A stretch of DNA of 36,559 nt from an uncultured Clostridia bacterium (GCA_947631945.1 CANRNI010000029.1:1-36559); one strand, 5' to 3'; numbered from the stretch's first letter, positions 24,215-32,626 are shown. The notes: generated by a model from the sequence alone, not told the origin. Program-made: numbers and translations.

Positions 24215-24979
24215 ATGTCTAAAGAAATCGCTACAACAAATAACACCGAACTCGCCACACAGGGTGGCTTTGCAATCTCTTCCGATATGGAATGGCTTAA
24301 TGAGGCAATGAATGAGGATTGCGCCGGAATTGACCTTCAGCTTGACCGTATCAAAATCCCCGCAGGCGGCTCAACCGCATTCGAGATTCCCGGCGCTGAT
24401 GCGGATGATACACAGATGGCAAAGGAGATTACCGGCGTTATCCTCTTCAATCACCCTGCAAACGCCTATTACAAAGACAAATATACCGGCGGAAGCAATC
24501 CGCCCGACTGCAGTTCCTTTGACGGTAAAGTCGGAAACGGTACTCCCGGCGGTGATTGCCTGAATTGCCCTTACAACAAATTCGGCAGCGGTGACGGCAA
24601 GAGCAAAGCGTGCAAGAATCGCCGTATGCTGTATATCCTCCGTGAAGGTGAGCTTTTTCCGGTAATTCTTAATCTTCCCGTCGGCTCGTCTGCGGCTTAC
24701 AAAAATTATGTCAAGCATCTTCTTACCAAACGTAGTTCTTTATCCCGCGTAGTCACGAGCATCATCCTTAAAAAGGCAATGTCTGAAAGCAACATCGCAT
24801 ATTCCCAGGCAGCTTTTAAGTTTGTCCGTCCGCTCACCGCAGAGGAAATCACTTCTCTTGCTCCCATGGTTGAACAGATGAAAACCTACGCATCGAATCT
24901 CACCACAGCGGACGCTTTCGGTGATGAAGAACCTATTGTCGATCCGGCAACAGGCGAAGTTATCGAGCCTTTGAAGTAA
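24215..24979 (+). CDS. Phage replication-module protein with four-cysteine cluster, ssDNA-binding candidate
   Basis: 254 residues; ATG follows AGGAGGACA. A conserved-looking core holds LDRIKIPAGGSTAFEIP, ITGVILFNHPANAYY and a cysteine group CSS...CLNCPYN...CKN (residues about 99-138), suitable for one zinc or iron-sulfur cluster, then LREGELFPVILNLPVGSSAAYKNYV. It ends with an acidic segment, FGDEEPIVDPATGEVIEP, like the acidic tails of single-stranded DNA-binding proteins. Proteins of this kind stand between helicase and polymerase in many clostridial prophages. ssDNA binding is my inference from tail and position. Confidence 0.65.
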   Translation: MSKEIATTNNTELATQGGFAISSDMEWLNEAMNEDCAGIDLQLDRIKIPAGGSTAFEIPGADADDTQMAKEITGVILFNHPANAYYKDKYTGGSNPPDCSSFDGKVGNGTPGGDCLNCPYNKFGSGDGKSKACKNRRMLYILREGELFPVILNLPVGSSAAYKNYVKHLLTKRSSLSRVVTSIILKKAMSESNIAYSQAAFKFVRPLTAEEITSLAPMVEQMKTYASNLTTADAFGDEEPIVDPATGEVIEPLK

Positions 24980-25036
24980 AAATTCATAATCTGCGGGGAG
25001 ATTTTCTCCCCGCAGACAAAGGAAAGGTGTATTATC

Positions 25037-25096
25037 ATGAAAAATATACAGAAAGGAACGGACGGGTACGCTGAATTGGTTTTTATCCCAATTTGA
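25037..25096 (+). other. 19-codon frame, probable displaced N-terminus of the polymerase
   Basis: ATG 25037 follows GGAAAGGTG with good spacing and encodes MKNIQKGTDGYAELVFIPI, then TGA. The polymerase has no good start of its own nearby. One extra A in CCCAATTTG (25087-25095) would join the two as FIPNLSDILYRM. So this is either a leader peptide or the real 5' end separated by a one-base deletion. Confidence 0.45.
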
Positions 25097-27054
25097 GCGA
25101 TATTCTGTATCGCATGGCGATTAGCATGACCGATAATTATACCTGCGTCACAGATGTTGACGGCATCAAGAAATACATAGGCAATTCTGCGGTTATTGCC
25201 TTTGACTACGAAACCGCACCCGATGATAATTACCGTACTGAAGATAAAGCTGCACTTGATGCGCACAAGGCGCACATTGTCGGATGCTCCTTTTCCGTTA
25301 AAGAAGGTACTGGTATTTATGTTCCTGTTGAACACAAAATCGGTGTAAACATCGATAAGAACCTGTTTTATGATTTTTTGCGTAAGTTTCTTTCTGATCA
25401 CAGCATTGTAAAGGTGGCACACAACCTGGCTTTTGAGTCCCAAATGTCCTATGCAATTGGCATTGTCATACAGACTCCTGTGTACGACACAATTTGTGCC
25501 TCGCAAATGAGTCTGAAAAGCGCATACGAATTCCGTAAACTAGCTGACAGCGGCCTTAAGAAACTTGCTGCAGAGCTTTGCGGCGAACCATTACCGTCCT
25601 TTAGCGATGTGACCGACGGCAGGCATTTCGATGAACTCGATCCGCAGGATGAAGAAACCATCCGCTACGGTGCGGCCGATTCCGATTACGCTTTGCGGCT
25701 GTATAACCTTTTCAATAACTGGTTCGACCGATACCTACCAAAGCATCGTGCCATCGTTGAAAATATTGAATCACCGACTGCTGTATATCTCGGCATTATG
25801 AAGTATAACGGTGTGCCTATTGATTATCCTCTGATGCTGTCGCGTAAGGCGGAAGCTGAAGCAGAAATGCTCTGTATCAAAAAAGAGATATGCTTTATGA
25901 TCGGTGATGTGGATATCGGTGCAAATTGCAGTACAAAAGCATTCAAGGATTATCTCTATCAGACATTGAAGCTGCCCGTTCTGAAGATGACCGAATCCAA
26001 CAAAGAAGCTGCCGATGATATGACAATGATTATGCTCAAAGAATGGTGCGACAAGAATAAGCCCGAACTTTCTCATTTGTTTACCCTGGTACAGGAGTAC
26101 CGCAAGTGGAGCAAAATCAAGTCTACATATATTGACGGTTACCTCAAACATCGTAATACAGCTACAGGCAATATTCATCCTGATTTCTTTGCTTTGTCCA
26201 CCGATACGGGACGTATGAACTGCCGCAATCCAAACGCACAGAATATGCCGCGAAAGACCAATGATCCTATCGGTGTCCGCAGCTTTATCAAAGCACCGGC
26301 TGACTGCCTTATTCTCTCGCTTGACTTCTCTCAGATCGAACTTCGTGTAGGCGCATTTTATTGCCGTGATGAAGTGATGATGGATACTTATCGCCGTGGC
26401 GGTGACATTCATGCAGCGACTACATCGGTCATATTCGGTGTTTCATACGATGAAGCGCAGGATAAGCACGCTAAGGATTATAAGGAGCATCGCACGATCG
26501 CCAAAAATGTCAACTTCGGCACTTTTTACGGTTTATTTCCGAAAGGACTTCAAAAGACGCTGAAATTCAAAGCCTGTGTCGAAAAATCAGAGCGTGAATG
26601 CTCCGATATCATCGACAATTTGAAAGCCGGATACAAGGGACTTACTGTTTGGCAAACTGAAGCAAAATTCGACGCCTATCGCAAGGTATACAGTGAAACT
26701 TATCTCGGCAGACGCAGATATCTGCCAGGTATTCGCAGTGATAATTGGCGCGTAAAGTCGTTTGCGGAACGTTGCGCGCTGAACACACCGATTCAAGGCA
26801 CGGCGGCGGATATTTTGAAATTGGCCATTGCTCGTATTCTTTACGGATTGCCGGAGAGGGATTGGCTGAAACCCATTCTTCAAATTCATGATGAACTCAC
26901 TTTTATCATCCCGAAAGACAAGCTCACAGAAGCGGTGTATTTCATCAAAGCCTGTATGGAAGCACAGCCGTTTCCTGAATTTGACTTGCCACTTGTAGCG
27001 GAAGTCTCTGCAGGGGAGAATTTCGGCGCAATGGAAGAACTGGAGAATTTTTAA
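25093..27054 (+). CDS. polA: Family A DNA polymerase with 3'-5' exonuclease
   Basis: 653 residues counted from the TTG at 25093; no ribosome site fits it, and ATG 25114 or 25126 are alternatives. Exonuclease motifs: Exo I FDYETAP (near 37), Exo II HNLAFE (near 115), Exo III YGAADSDYALRLY (near 195). Polymerase motifs: A LSLDFSQIELRVGAF (near 408), B RTIAKNVNFGTFYG (near 467), TPIQGTAADILKLAI, and C QIHDEL (near 597). The 5' nuclease domain of bacterial PolI is absent, as usual for phage replicases. Immediately followed by the next gene with no gap (TAAATG). This is the replicative polymerase of the element. Confidence 0.93.
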   Translation: MSDILYRMAISMTDNYTCVTDVDGIKKYIGNSAVIAFDYETAPDDNYRTEDKAALDAHKAHIVGCSFSVKEGTGIYVPVEHKIGVNIDKNLFYDFLRKFLSDHSIVKVAHNLAFESQMSYAIGIVIQTPVYDTICASQMSLKSAYEFRKLADSGLKKLAAELCGEPLPSFSDVTDGRHFDELDPQDEETIRYGAADSDYALRLYNLFNNWFDRYLPKHRAIVENIESPTAVYLGIMKYNGVPIDYPLMLSRKAEAEAEMLCIKKEICFMIGDVDIGANCSTKAFKDYLYQTLKLPVLKMTESNKEAADDMTMIMLKEWCDKNKPELSHLFTLVQEYRKWSKIKSTYIDGYLKHRNTATGNIHPDFFALSTDTGRMNCRNPNAQNMPRKTNDPIGVRSFIKAPADCLILSLDFSQIELRVGAFYCRDEVMMDTYRRGGDIHAATTSVIFGVSYDEAQDKHAKDYKEHRTIAKNVNFGTFYGLFPKGLQKTLKFKACVEKSERECSDIIDNLKAGYKGLTVWQTEAKFDAYRKVYSETYLGRRRYLPGIRSDNWRVKSFAERCALNTPIQGTAADILKLAIARILYGLPERDWLKPILQIHDELTFIIPKDKLTEAVYFIKACMEAQPFPEFDLPLVAEVSAGENFGAMEELENF

Positions 27055-27489
27055 ATGTATAAGAACAGCGAAGGATACTCTGACCCGACTGCCGGTGCTG
27101 CTCTCGGTCAGATTATGAAAGAATACAGAAAGCAGCGCCGTGAAACATGGCGTCGTGAGAACGAAATCAAATCCCGCCCGAAGGTGTATGTAGTTTCAAA
27201 GTATGCCGGAGATGTAGAACAAAATGTTCGTTTTGCGATCCGCTGCTGCCAATATACTATTTCACAGGGCAAGATGCCCGTTGCCTCGCATTTGCTCTAT
27301 CCGCAGATGTTAAATGATAATGACCCCTCCGAGCGTGAAATCGGAACGATGTTCGGTCTTGCTCTGCTCGACATCTGCGATGAAGTTTGGGTGTTCGGTA
27401 AGGAGCATTCTGCAGGCATGAAGCGTGAAATCACCGAAGCGAAGAGGCTTGGCAAAAATATCAAATATTTCGATTCGGAGGTAATCTGA
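27055..27489 (+). CDS. DUF4406/DUF7768-like nucleotide-processing (SLOG-type) protein
   Basis: 144 residues starting on the ATG directly after the polymerase stop. After a basic segment (MKEYRKQRRETWRRE) comes KVYVVSKYAGDVEQNVRFAIRCCQYTISQGKMPVASHLLYPQ, then FGLALLDICDEVWVFGKEHSAGMKREITEAKRLGKNIKYF. The opening strand and loop, the LDICDEVWVFG strand and SxGMxxEI helix are those of nucleoside 2-deoxyribosyltransferase-like/SLOG folds found in phages. It overlaps the primase start by one base. Likely acts on nucleotides or nucleotide-derived signals; not proven. Confidence 0.75.
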   Translation: MYKNSEGYSDPTAGAALGQIMKEYRKQRRETWRRENEIKSRPKVYVVSKYAGDVEQNVRFAIRCCQYTISQGKMPVASHLLYPQMLNDNDPSEREIGTMFGLALLDICDEVWVFGKEHSAGMKREITEAKRLGKNIKYFDSEVI

Positions 27490-29972
27490 TGGACATCCGT
27501 GCTCAAGACATTCTCATGACAATGTTCAACCCGGACGAAAAGGTCTGTTTTCGTATTTTCGATGATAAGAAAAGCGGAGTTTTTTCCGGGGCGAAGTTTG
27601 AAGTTGAAGCAGGCAAGTATGCTTCAGTGGAAGAGACACTAAAAAAGCACAATGAACAGAATCGCGGCATTTTCTATGTGGTAAATTTCGGCGGTCATGA
27701 GGATACGGCTATCAGCCGCATCAACGCACAGTTCGTGGAGATGGATGACCTCTCATTTGAGGAACAGCAGAAGGCAGTTGATGCCTTTCCGCTTCCTCCC
27801 TCCATGATTATCAAGACCAGAAAATCTCTCCATGTATATTGGCTTGTAACAGGCGCAAAGGTGGAGAGATTTCGCCCTATTCAAAAACAGCTCGTTGCGC
27901 ACTTTCACGGTGACCCTATGTGTGTCAACGAGAGCCGAGTTATGCGTTTGCCCGGTTTCAATCATTGCAAGAAAGAACCAGTCAAGGTGGAATGTATCCT
28001 TTTTCATCCTGAACGCAGATACACGCAGGAGCAACTTTCCGAGGTACTTCCCGCAATTGACGATAAACCTATAGAGGTCAAGCGTGGCTCAGAAAAAGGG
28101 CTTGAAATTCTGATGCATGACTGTGAATTCATAAAGCACTGTCAAACAAGCGCCGAATCCCTCTCCGAACACGATTGGTATGCGATGATCACGAATCTTG
28201 CTACTTTCGAAGGCGGCACTGCTCTTATACACAAACTGTCGAAGCCATATCCCGGTTACAGCGAACAGGCAACGCAGAAGAAGATCAATCATTTTCTTGA
28301 CAGCGGTACAAAGCCGATGACTTGCCGCACCATAGCCGAGACAGGTTTCAAATGCCCTCGTTTGGGAAGCGGAGAATGCATCTGCAAGGCGCCGGCAGCT
28401 CTTTGCTATAGACCATTGTCACTCGGCAGCCTGCGTGAACTGATGAAGGAACTGCCGATATCCGGTGATCCCATTATCGACCTTCAGACCGCAAAAGGCT
28501 TCATTGAGAAATATCTGTATAACCAGGATATCGTTACTGCCGAGGCTCTTATCAGCATTGAGGTAAAGGAACACTTCAAATTTACGGGAACATTTCTCCG
28601 TCCGCTCATCAAAATGTATAAGGATATCGCAAAGGTATACCAGGCAAGCTCTAAAGTAAAGGAAAGCCGTGTCACAGCCGATATTCCGGACTGGTACCGT
28701 CCTACACAGCAGGGTCTTAAGTTTCTGCCCGGGGTCCTTGCCGAAAAAATGGCGGAAAACGAGAATGTTCTCTATGTTGCGGAACAGCACTATATGTATG
28801 CCGATGGCGTTTATGACGAAGGCAGCGAGATGGATGCACAGCGCATGGTTCAGGAGAAAATGATACCCGCCGAAACGACGATGTCGCAAATCACCGACAC
28901 CGAGCGTCAATGGCGTTTGCATATCAAGAAGGACATCCGTGAAATGAACTCTAACCCATTTATCATCAATGTTAAAAACGGACTTTACAATGTCCTCGAA
29001 GATACGCTGACGCAGCATACGCCGACCTATTATTCTACTGTTCGGCTTAATGTCACCTATGACAAAGAAGCTGACTGCCCTCGCTTCAAGCAATTTTTAT
29101 CCGAGTCTATGGGCGGTGACGAAGCACAGGTCACCCTCATTCAGGAAATCCTCGGTTATTTCCTTCTTCCTGTAAACTACGCACAGAAATGCTTTGTTAT
29201 TGTCGGTGCCGCAGGTGCAGGGAAATCGGTACTTCTGCGTGTTCTAAACGATATTCTTCTCGGTAAAAAGAATGTGTCAAATGTATCTTGGCAGGCTCTT
29301 AACGAGAGGTTCAAAACGGCAGAGCTTTTCGGGAAACTTGCGAATATCTTTGCCGACCTTCCTACAAAGAACATTGATGACAACGGTATCTTCAAAGCCT
29401 TGGTCGGTGAGGATTATCTCACGGTAGAAAAAAAGAACCGCAATCCGTTTAGCTTTCAGTGTACTGCAAGACTTCTGTTTTCCTGTAACAGCATCCCTAA
29501 AAATTACGGTGACCGCTCCGAAGGCTTTTATCGCAGGCTCATTATTCTTCGTTTCAACAACAGTGTACCGCAAAACAAGCGTGATCCGAACCTACTTGAT
29601 AAATTCCGCTGTGAAGCAAATGGCATTTTCCGCTTTGCCCTTGAGGGATTAAAGCGTCTTATGCGAAATAACTATGTGTTCTCCGAGACTGACACAAACC
29701 GTACAGAGCTTCAGCAGTATCGCGAGGATTCCGATTCCGTGCTTTCCTTCATCAAGGACTATTGCATCGTGGAACCCGGCAGTTGTGTAGGTTCGACCGA
29801 ACTGTGGAGTACATATAAGGCATATTGTGAGGAAAGCGGAATGAAGCCTTATTCTCAGAAAGTTTTTGTACAGCAGATCTTGCTGTATTCGCCCGAACTT
29901 TCCCGTGGCGTTGATACCTTGGGCAAAAAGCGTGTTATCAATGGAATCAAGCTCGGAGATATCTTGGGATAA
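27489..29972 (+). CDS. Primase-helicase (AEP PrimPol fused to SF3/D5 helicase)
   Basis: 827 residues; ATG overlaps the preceding stop (ATCTGATGG). The N-terminal 200 residues have archaeo-eukaryotic primase marks: INAQFVEMDD (acidic pair), IIKTRKSLHVYWLV (SxH) and SRVMRLPGFNH. A cysteine-containing middle region (TCRTIAETGFKCPRLGSGECICKAP) may bind metal. The C-terminal part is a D5_N/SF3 helicase: FLSESMGGDEAQVTLIQEIL, Walker A FVIVGAAGAGKSVLL (near 570), Walker B LANIFADLP, then LLFSCNSIPKN and RRLIILRFNN. Such fused enzymes start phage and plasmid replication by making primers and unwinding the origin. An AT-rich repeat region follows immediately. Confidence 0.92.
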   Translation: MDIRAQDILMTMFNPDEKVCFRIFDDKKSGVFSGAKFEVEAGKYASVEETLKKHNEQNRGIFYVVNFGGHEDTAISRINAQFVEMDDLSFEEQQKAVDAFPLPPSMIIKTRKSLHVYWLVTGAKVERFRPIQKQLVAHFHGDPMCVNESRVMRLPGFNHCKKEPVKVECILFHPERRYTQEQLSEVLPAIDDKPIEVKRGSEKGLEILMHDCEFIKHCQTSAESLSEHDWYAMITNLATFEGGTALIHKLSKPYPGYSEQATQKKINHFLDSGTKPMTCRTIAETGFKCPRLGSGECICKAPAALCYRPLSLGSLRELMKELPISGDPIIDLQTAKGFIEKYLYNQDIVTAEALISIEVKEHFKFTGTFLRPLIKMYKDIAKVYQASSKVKESRVTADIPDWYRPTQQGLKFLPGVLAEKMAENENVLYVAEQHYMYADGVYDEGSEMDAQRMVQEKMIPAETTMSQITDTERQWRLHIKKDIREMNSNPFIINVKNGLYNVLEDTLTQHTPTYYSTVRLNVTYDKEADCPRFKQFLSESMGGDEAQVTLIQEILGYFLLPVNYAQKCFVIVGAAGAGKSVLLRVLNDILLGKKNVSNVSWQALNERFKTAELFGKLANIFADLPTKNIDDNGIFKALVGEDYLTVEKKNRNPFSFQCTARLLFSCNSIPKNYGDRSEGFYRRLIILRFNNSVPQNKRDPNLLDKFRCEANGIFRFALEGLKRLMRNNYVFSETDTNRTELQQYREDSDSVLSFIKDYCIVEPGSCVGSTELWSTYKAYCEESGMKPYSQKVFVQQILLYSPELSRGVDTLGKKRVINGIKLGDILG

Positions 29973-29980
29973 CCACACGC

Positions 29981-30098
29981 TGACACTTTGACACCAGAAA
30001 TCCTATATTTTTATATACGTATATATAAAAACAAAGACTTACTTTTTTGAAGTCGAAAATCAAGAAAATATAAATTCTGCTGTCAAAAGTGTCAAAAG
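29981..30098. other. Candidate replication origin, AT-rich with inverted TTTGACA repeats
   Basis: TGACACTTTGACAC (29981-29994) faces TGTCAAAAGTGTCAAAAG (30081-30098), each holding two copies of TTTGACA/TGTCAAA, in inverted orientation. Between them is a very AT-rich segment with the perfect palindrome TATATACGTATATA (30012-30025). Position just after the primase-helicase gene suits an iteron-type origin. It could equally be an operator region for the following genes. Confidence 0.4.
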
Positions 30099-30125
30099 CA
30101 CCGTAAACAAAGGAGTTGATCTGAC

Positions 30126-30401
30126 ATGAAGGAGTCCGACATTGTTCGAGCAATACTGAAATATCTAAAAACAGTACCGCATTGCTATGCCTGGAAAGAA
30201 CACGGCGGTATGTACGGAACATCAGGAATCCCTGATATTATCGCCTGTATTGACGGGAGATTTTACGGATTCGAGGTAAAAAACGAAGTTGGTAAACCCA
30301 CCGCCTTGCAGGAGGCTACCATTCACAAAATTCAATCTGCCGGAGGCACCGCCTTGGTTGTCCGCTCCGTTGACGAAGTCAAACACATCATCGGGAACTA
30401 A
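30126..30401 (+). CDS. VRR-NUC domain nuclease
   Basis: 91 residues, ATG after AAAGGAG. Contains MKESDIVRAILKYLKT, YAWKEHGGMYGTSGIPDIIACIDGRFYGFEVKNEVGKPT and LQEATIHKIQSAGGTALVV. GIPD, the Glu-x-Lys in FEVKNE and the Q in LQ form the PD-(D/E)xK active site of VRR-NUC enzymes, complete here. Stand-alone VRR-NUC proteins are common in phage replication modules and cleave branched or junction DNA, probably assisting recombination or packaging. Confidence 0.88.
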   Translation: MKESDIVRAILKYLKTVPHCYAWKEHGGMYGTSGIPDIIACIDGRFYGFEVKNEVGKPTALQEATIHKIQSAGGTALVVRSVDEVKHIIGN

Positions 30402-30469
30402 CACATTGCTTACATCGCATCAAAGATACACCGCATCGTTGAGAAAAATATACTTGCGGAGGTATTAAA

Positions 30470-30886
30470 ATGACAGCAAAACAATACTTATCTCAAACGA
30501 GATACTTGGATAACCGAATCAACTCAAAACTGCAATTGCTTTCTTCACTGAATGATCTTGCTACAAAATGTACAGCCGTTTATTCGGACATGCCGAAAAA
30601 TCCGAACAGAGGCGGTTCAAGACTTGAAGATACGATTTGCAAGATAATCGACCTTCAGAACGAGATCAATGAAGAAATTGATGAACTGGTCAATTTAAAA
30701 AGTGAAATTGCGAAAGTGATCGGCGAGGTTCAAAATACCGAATACAGGCTGATTCTTGAGAAAAGATATCTCAACCTTATGCAGTGGGAAGATATCGCAA
30801 GCGACATGGGCTATGAACTCAGGTGGGTATACCGAAACCATAACAAAGCTCTGGCAGAAATAAATGTACCGAAAGTTGTCAGTTAA
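30470..30886 (+). CDS. DUF1492 phage regulator (sigma-like, ArpU/RinA type)
   Basis: 138 residues, ATG after GCGGAGGTATTAAA. N-terminal YLSQTRYLDNRINSKLQLLSSLNDLATKCTA and a long coiled segment LEDTICKIIDLQNEINEEIDELVNLKSEI lead to a C-terminal helix-turn-helix: EYRLILEKRYLNLMQWEDIASDMGYELRWVYRNHNKALAEI. This is the DUF1492 pattern. Relatives activate late genes of Gram-positive phages, and this one stands just upstream of the packaging module, which fits. Confidence 0.88.
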   Translation: MTAKQYLSQTRYLDNRINSKLQLLSSLNDLATKCTAVYSDMPKNPNRGGSRLEDTICKIIDLQNEINEEIDELVNLKSEIAKVIGEVQNTEYRLILEKRYLNLMQWEDIASDMGYELRWVYRNHNKALAEINVPKVVS

Positions 30887-30934
30887 AGCCATTCAAAAAC
30901 ACCCGTAAAAGTGATATTATGGTATTGTAAAAAG

Positions 30935-31165
30935 TTATACAGAAGATCTGAAAGAACCGCTTGAGACTCTTATCGAACACACATAAAAAGAAAGTGCATC
31001 ATCGTAATCATTAAAACGATTTTGCACTTTCTTTCTGTTATATGCTTTTAGATTTGCAGGTTTTCTTGTAACGGGATTTAATCCGTTCCAAGAGCCTCTT
31101 CTTTTGGCGTCAAGCTCTTTCTTTTTCTTCTTGGAGAGCTTTTCGTATGGAATAAACTTTTCCAT
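30935..31165 (-). CDS. Small basic phage protein, antisense to the surrounding genes
   Basis: 76 residues, ATG 31165 after AAAGGACTG. It begins MEKFIPYEKLSKKKKKELDA, then KRRGSWNGLNPVTRKPANLKAYNRKKVQ, a lysine-rich sequence found as a small hypothetical protein in many clostridial prophages. The last third (NRFNDYDDALSFYVCSIRVSSGS) lies across a perfect 12-base hairpin, unusual for coding DNA. It has its own consensus-like promoter and lies opposite to its neighbours. Possibly a nucleic-acid-binding regulator. Confidence 0.7.
   Translation of the reverse strand: MEKFIPYEKLSKKKKKELDAKRRGSWNGLNPVTRKPANLKAYNRKKVQNRFNDYDDALSFYVCSIRVSSGSFRSSV
30987..31034. terminator. Bidirectional terminator hairpin inside the 76-residue gene
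   Basis: AAAGAAAGTGCA (30987-30998) and TGCACTTTCTTT (31023-31034) match perfectly over 12 bases. Minus strand: followed by TTATG after CTTTCTTTT; plus strand: followed by CTGTTAT. It could stop transcription of the DUF1492 gene and of the small minus-strand gene. Confidence 0.6.
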
Positions 31166-31189
31166 CGCTTTCAGTCCTTTCGATATATT

Positions 31190-31226
31190 GTGTATATATT
31201 ATACACTATGTTAGCACTGAATTCAA
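31190..31226 (-). promoter_or_regulatory. Promoter with overlapping palindrome for the small basic gene
   Basis: On the minus strand TTGAAT (31226-31221) and TATAAT (31203-31198) are 17 bases apart. The -10 box lies in the dyad GTGTATA-TAT-TATACAC (31190-31206), a likely operator. The HNH gene leaves on the other strand 50 bases away. Confidence 0.65.
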
Positions 31227-31256
31227 CTGAAAATTTTATGAAATGGAGGCAACAAA

Positions 31257-31622
31257 ATGCCGATGAAACCGAAACGACCATGCCGTATGACGAGCTGTCC
31301 CAACCTTGCCGAGGACGGTGAGCTTTACTGCTCGGCGCATAAAAAAACAGCCAACTACGAGTACAACCATTACCGCCGTGACCCCGAAACCAAGAAATGG
31401 TACGGCAGAGCGTGGAAGCGAATCCGTGACAGGCATATCCGTGAACACCCTATGTGCGAGGAGTGCTTGAAGCACGGTATCTACAAGCCAGCCGAAGAGG
31501 TGCATCACATGCTGCCTCTCGCAGATGGCGGAACACATAACCGAAATAATCTTATCTCCCTCTGCCGATCCTGTCACATGAAAGCTCATGAAAGGTTAGG
31601 TACAAGACATAAGAATCCATGA
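31257..31622 (+). CDS. HNH homing-type endonuclease of the packaging module
   Basis: 121 residues, ATG after ATGGAGGCAACAAA. An N-terminal zinc-binding part CRMTSCPNLAEDGELYCSAH precedes the HNH domain: W+RIRDRHIREHPMCEECLKHG, EEVHHMLPLADGGTHNRNNLISLCRSCHMKAH. The catalytic HH pair, the Asn in RNNL and the final His are present, with four cysteines for the structural zinc. HNH proteins with CEEC...CRSCH next to terminase genes take part in DNA packaging at cos sites. The terminase small subunit follows, though after a 450-base gap instead of the usual short one. Confidence 0.9.
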   Translation: MPMKPKRPCRMTSCPNLAEDGELYCSAHKKTANYEYNHYRRDPETKKWYGRAWKRIRDRHIREHPMCEECLKHGIYKPAEEVHHMLPLADGGTHNRNNLISLCRSCHMKAHERLGTRHKNP

Positions 31623-32072
31623 CAAAGAACAAAGATGGAGACTACCGATAAAAGTAGCCTCCTATATGGCGGAGCGGGCAGGGTTCGAACCTACTCGGCA
31701 CTTGTAACAGTATTGTCATCCCTACAGATTGCAGACCACTCCGTGCGTGCCGCTTGCCACTAACAAACTGTATGTCATAGAACATCTCTCCTTAACATAA
31801 TCAGAATCTAAAAATGTTATTACTGTTTGGATAAGAGTTAAGAAGAGTGATAAAGCATCTAAGGAGATCCCAGACAAAAGAATGGGTACAATAACTGTTA
31901 CCAACAAATTTTTATGTGTTTATATTATATCATTTTAATTTACAAAATCAAGTACCCAAGGGCGGTCAAAATCTCTACGACAATAAAAATCGGACAGCGG
32001 CGCGGGGCTTCGTGCGCGAAAAAAGCGAAATCAAACAGGGAATAACCCCCTGCACGGAAAGGAGGCGGTTTT
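31623..32072. other. 450-base gap at the phage module junction
   Basis: No gene is supported here. It holds a hairpin GGAGACTAC/GTAGCCTCC (31637-31662), a tRNA-like sequence (31667-31742, minus), then AT-rich sequence without motifs up to about 31950. From about 31985 the composition turns G+C-rich and leads into GGAAAGGAGG, the ribosome site of the terminase gene. Confidence 0.6.
31667..31742 (-). tRNA. Degenerate tRNA-like sequence (acceptor and T arm only)
   Basis: On the minus strand GGAGTGG and CCGCTCC pair as a 7-base acceptor stem (one G-T), followed by G and CCA. GTAGG-TTCGAAC-CCTGC is a perfect-length T arm with the standard TTCGAAC loop. Total length is 76, exactly that of a normal tRNA. 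But I cannot fold a D stem or a 5-base anticodon stem in the middle, so no anticodon can be named. It is most likely a decayed phage tRNA or a relic of a tRNA attachment site. Confidence 0.4.
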
Positions 32073-32624
32073 ATGGCGAAAGACGGTACCGCCAGGGGCG
32101 GCGCAAGGGCCGGCAGCGGACGCAAGTCCAAGGCTCTGGCGGAGAAACTGGAAAATGGTAATCCGGGCGGCAGAAAGCTGACTGTCATGGAACTGCCGGC
32201 CGACGCCGACCTCACCGGCGAGGATATGCCGGAGATAAAAAGCTACATGACGGAGCGGCAGAAAAACGGCGAGGATCTGGACGCCGCCGAGATATTTGAG
32301 GAAACCTGGCTCTGGCTCAAGGAGCGCGGCTGTGAAAAGCTGGTCAGCACCCAGCTTATCCGCAGCTACGCCATGAGCGTTTCCCGCTGGATACAGTGTG
32401 AACGCGCCATCTCCGAATACGGTTTCCTGGCGAAACATCCGACCACGGGACAGGCGATCTCCTCCCCGTATGTGTCGATGAGCCAGAACTACATGAAGCA
32501 GGTCAACAACCTGTGGTACCAGATATTCCAAATCGTGAAGGAAAACTGTTCTGCGGAATTTACGGGAGCAACACCGCAGGATGACGTGATGGAGCGTCTG
32601 CTCCGCTCCCGGAAAGGAATGTAG
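32073..32624 (+). CDS. terS: Phage terminase small subunit, P27-type
   Basis: 183 residues; ATG after GGAAAGGAGG. Starts MAKDGTARGGARAGSGRKSK, the glycine-rich basic lead of P27/Terminase_4-type small subunits. It continues with a helical body: EIFEETWLWLKERGCEKLVSTQLIRSYAMSVSRWIQCERAISEYGF, and HPTTGQAISSPYVSMSQNYMKQVNNLWYQI, where the GQxxxSPY pattern is typical. It recognises the phage genome for packaging; the large subunit is not visible in the window. The G+C-rich codon use is unlike that of the early genes. Confidence 0.88.
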   Translation: MAKDGTARGGARAGSGRKSKALAEKLENGNPGGRKLTVMELPADADLTGEDMPEIKSYMTERQKNGEDLDAAEIFEETWLWLKERGCEKLVSTQLIRSYAMSVSRWIQCERAISEYGFLAKHPTTGQAISSPYVSMSQNYMKQVNNLWYQIFQIVKENCSAEFTGATPQDDVMERLLRSRKGM

Positions 32625-32626
32625 AT

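Noticed and set aside
28419-29093. A 224-codon minus-strand frame inside the primase-helicase gene, and similar ones at 25771-26412 and 32031-32723
   Set aside because: All lie opposite genes with clear motifs in an unbroken operon and show no start signals or recognisable domain.
31667-31742. A functional tRNA gene
   Set aside because: Acceptor stem, T arm, CCA and length fit, but no D stem and no anticodon stem can be folded, so it is kept only as a degenerate tRNA-like sequence.
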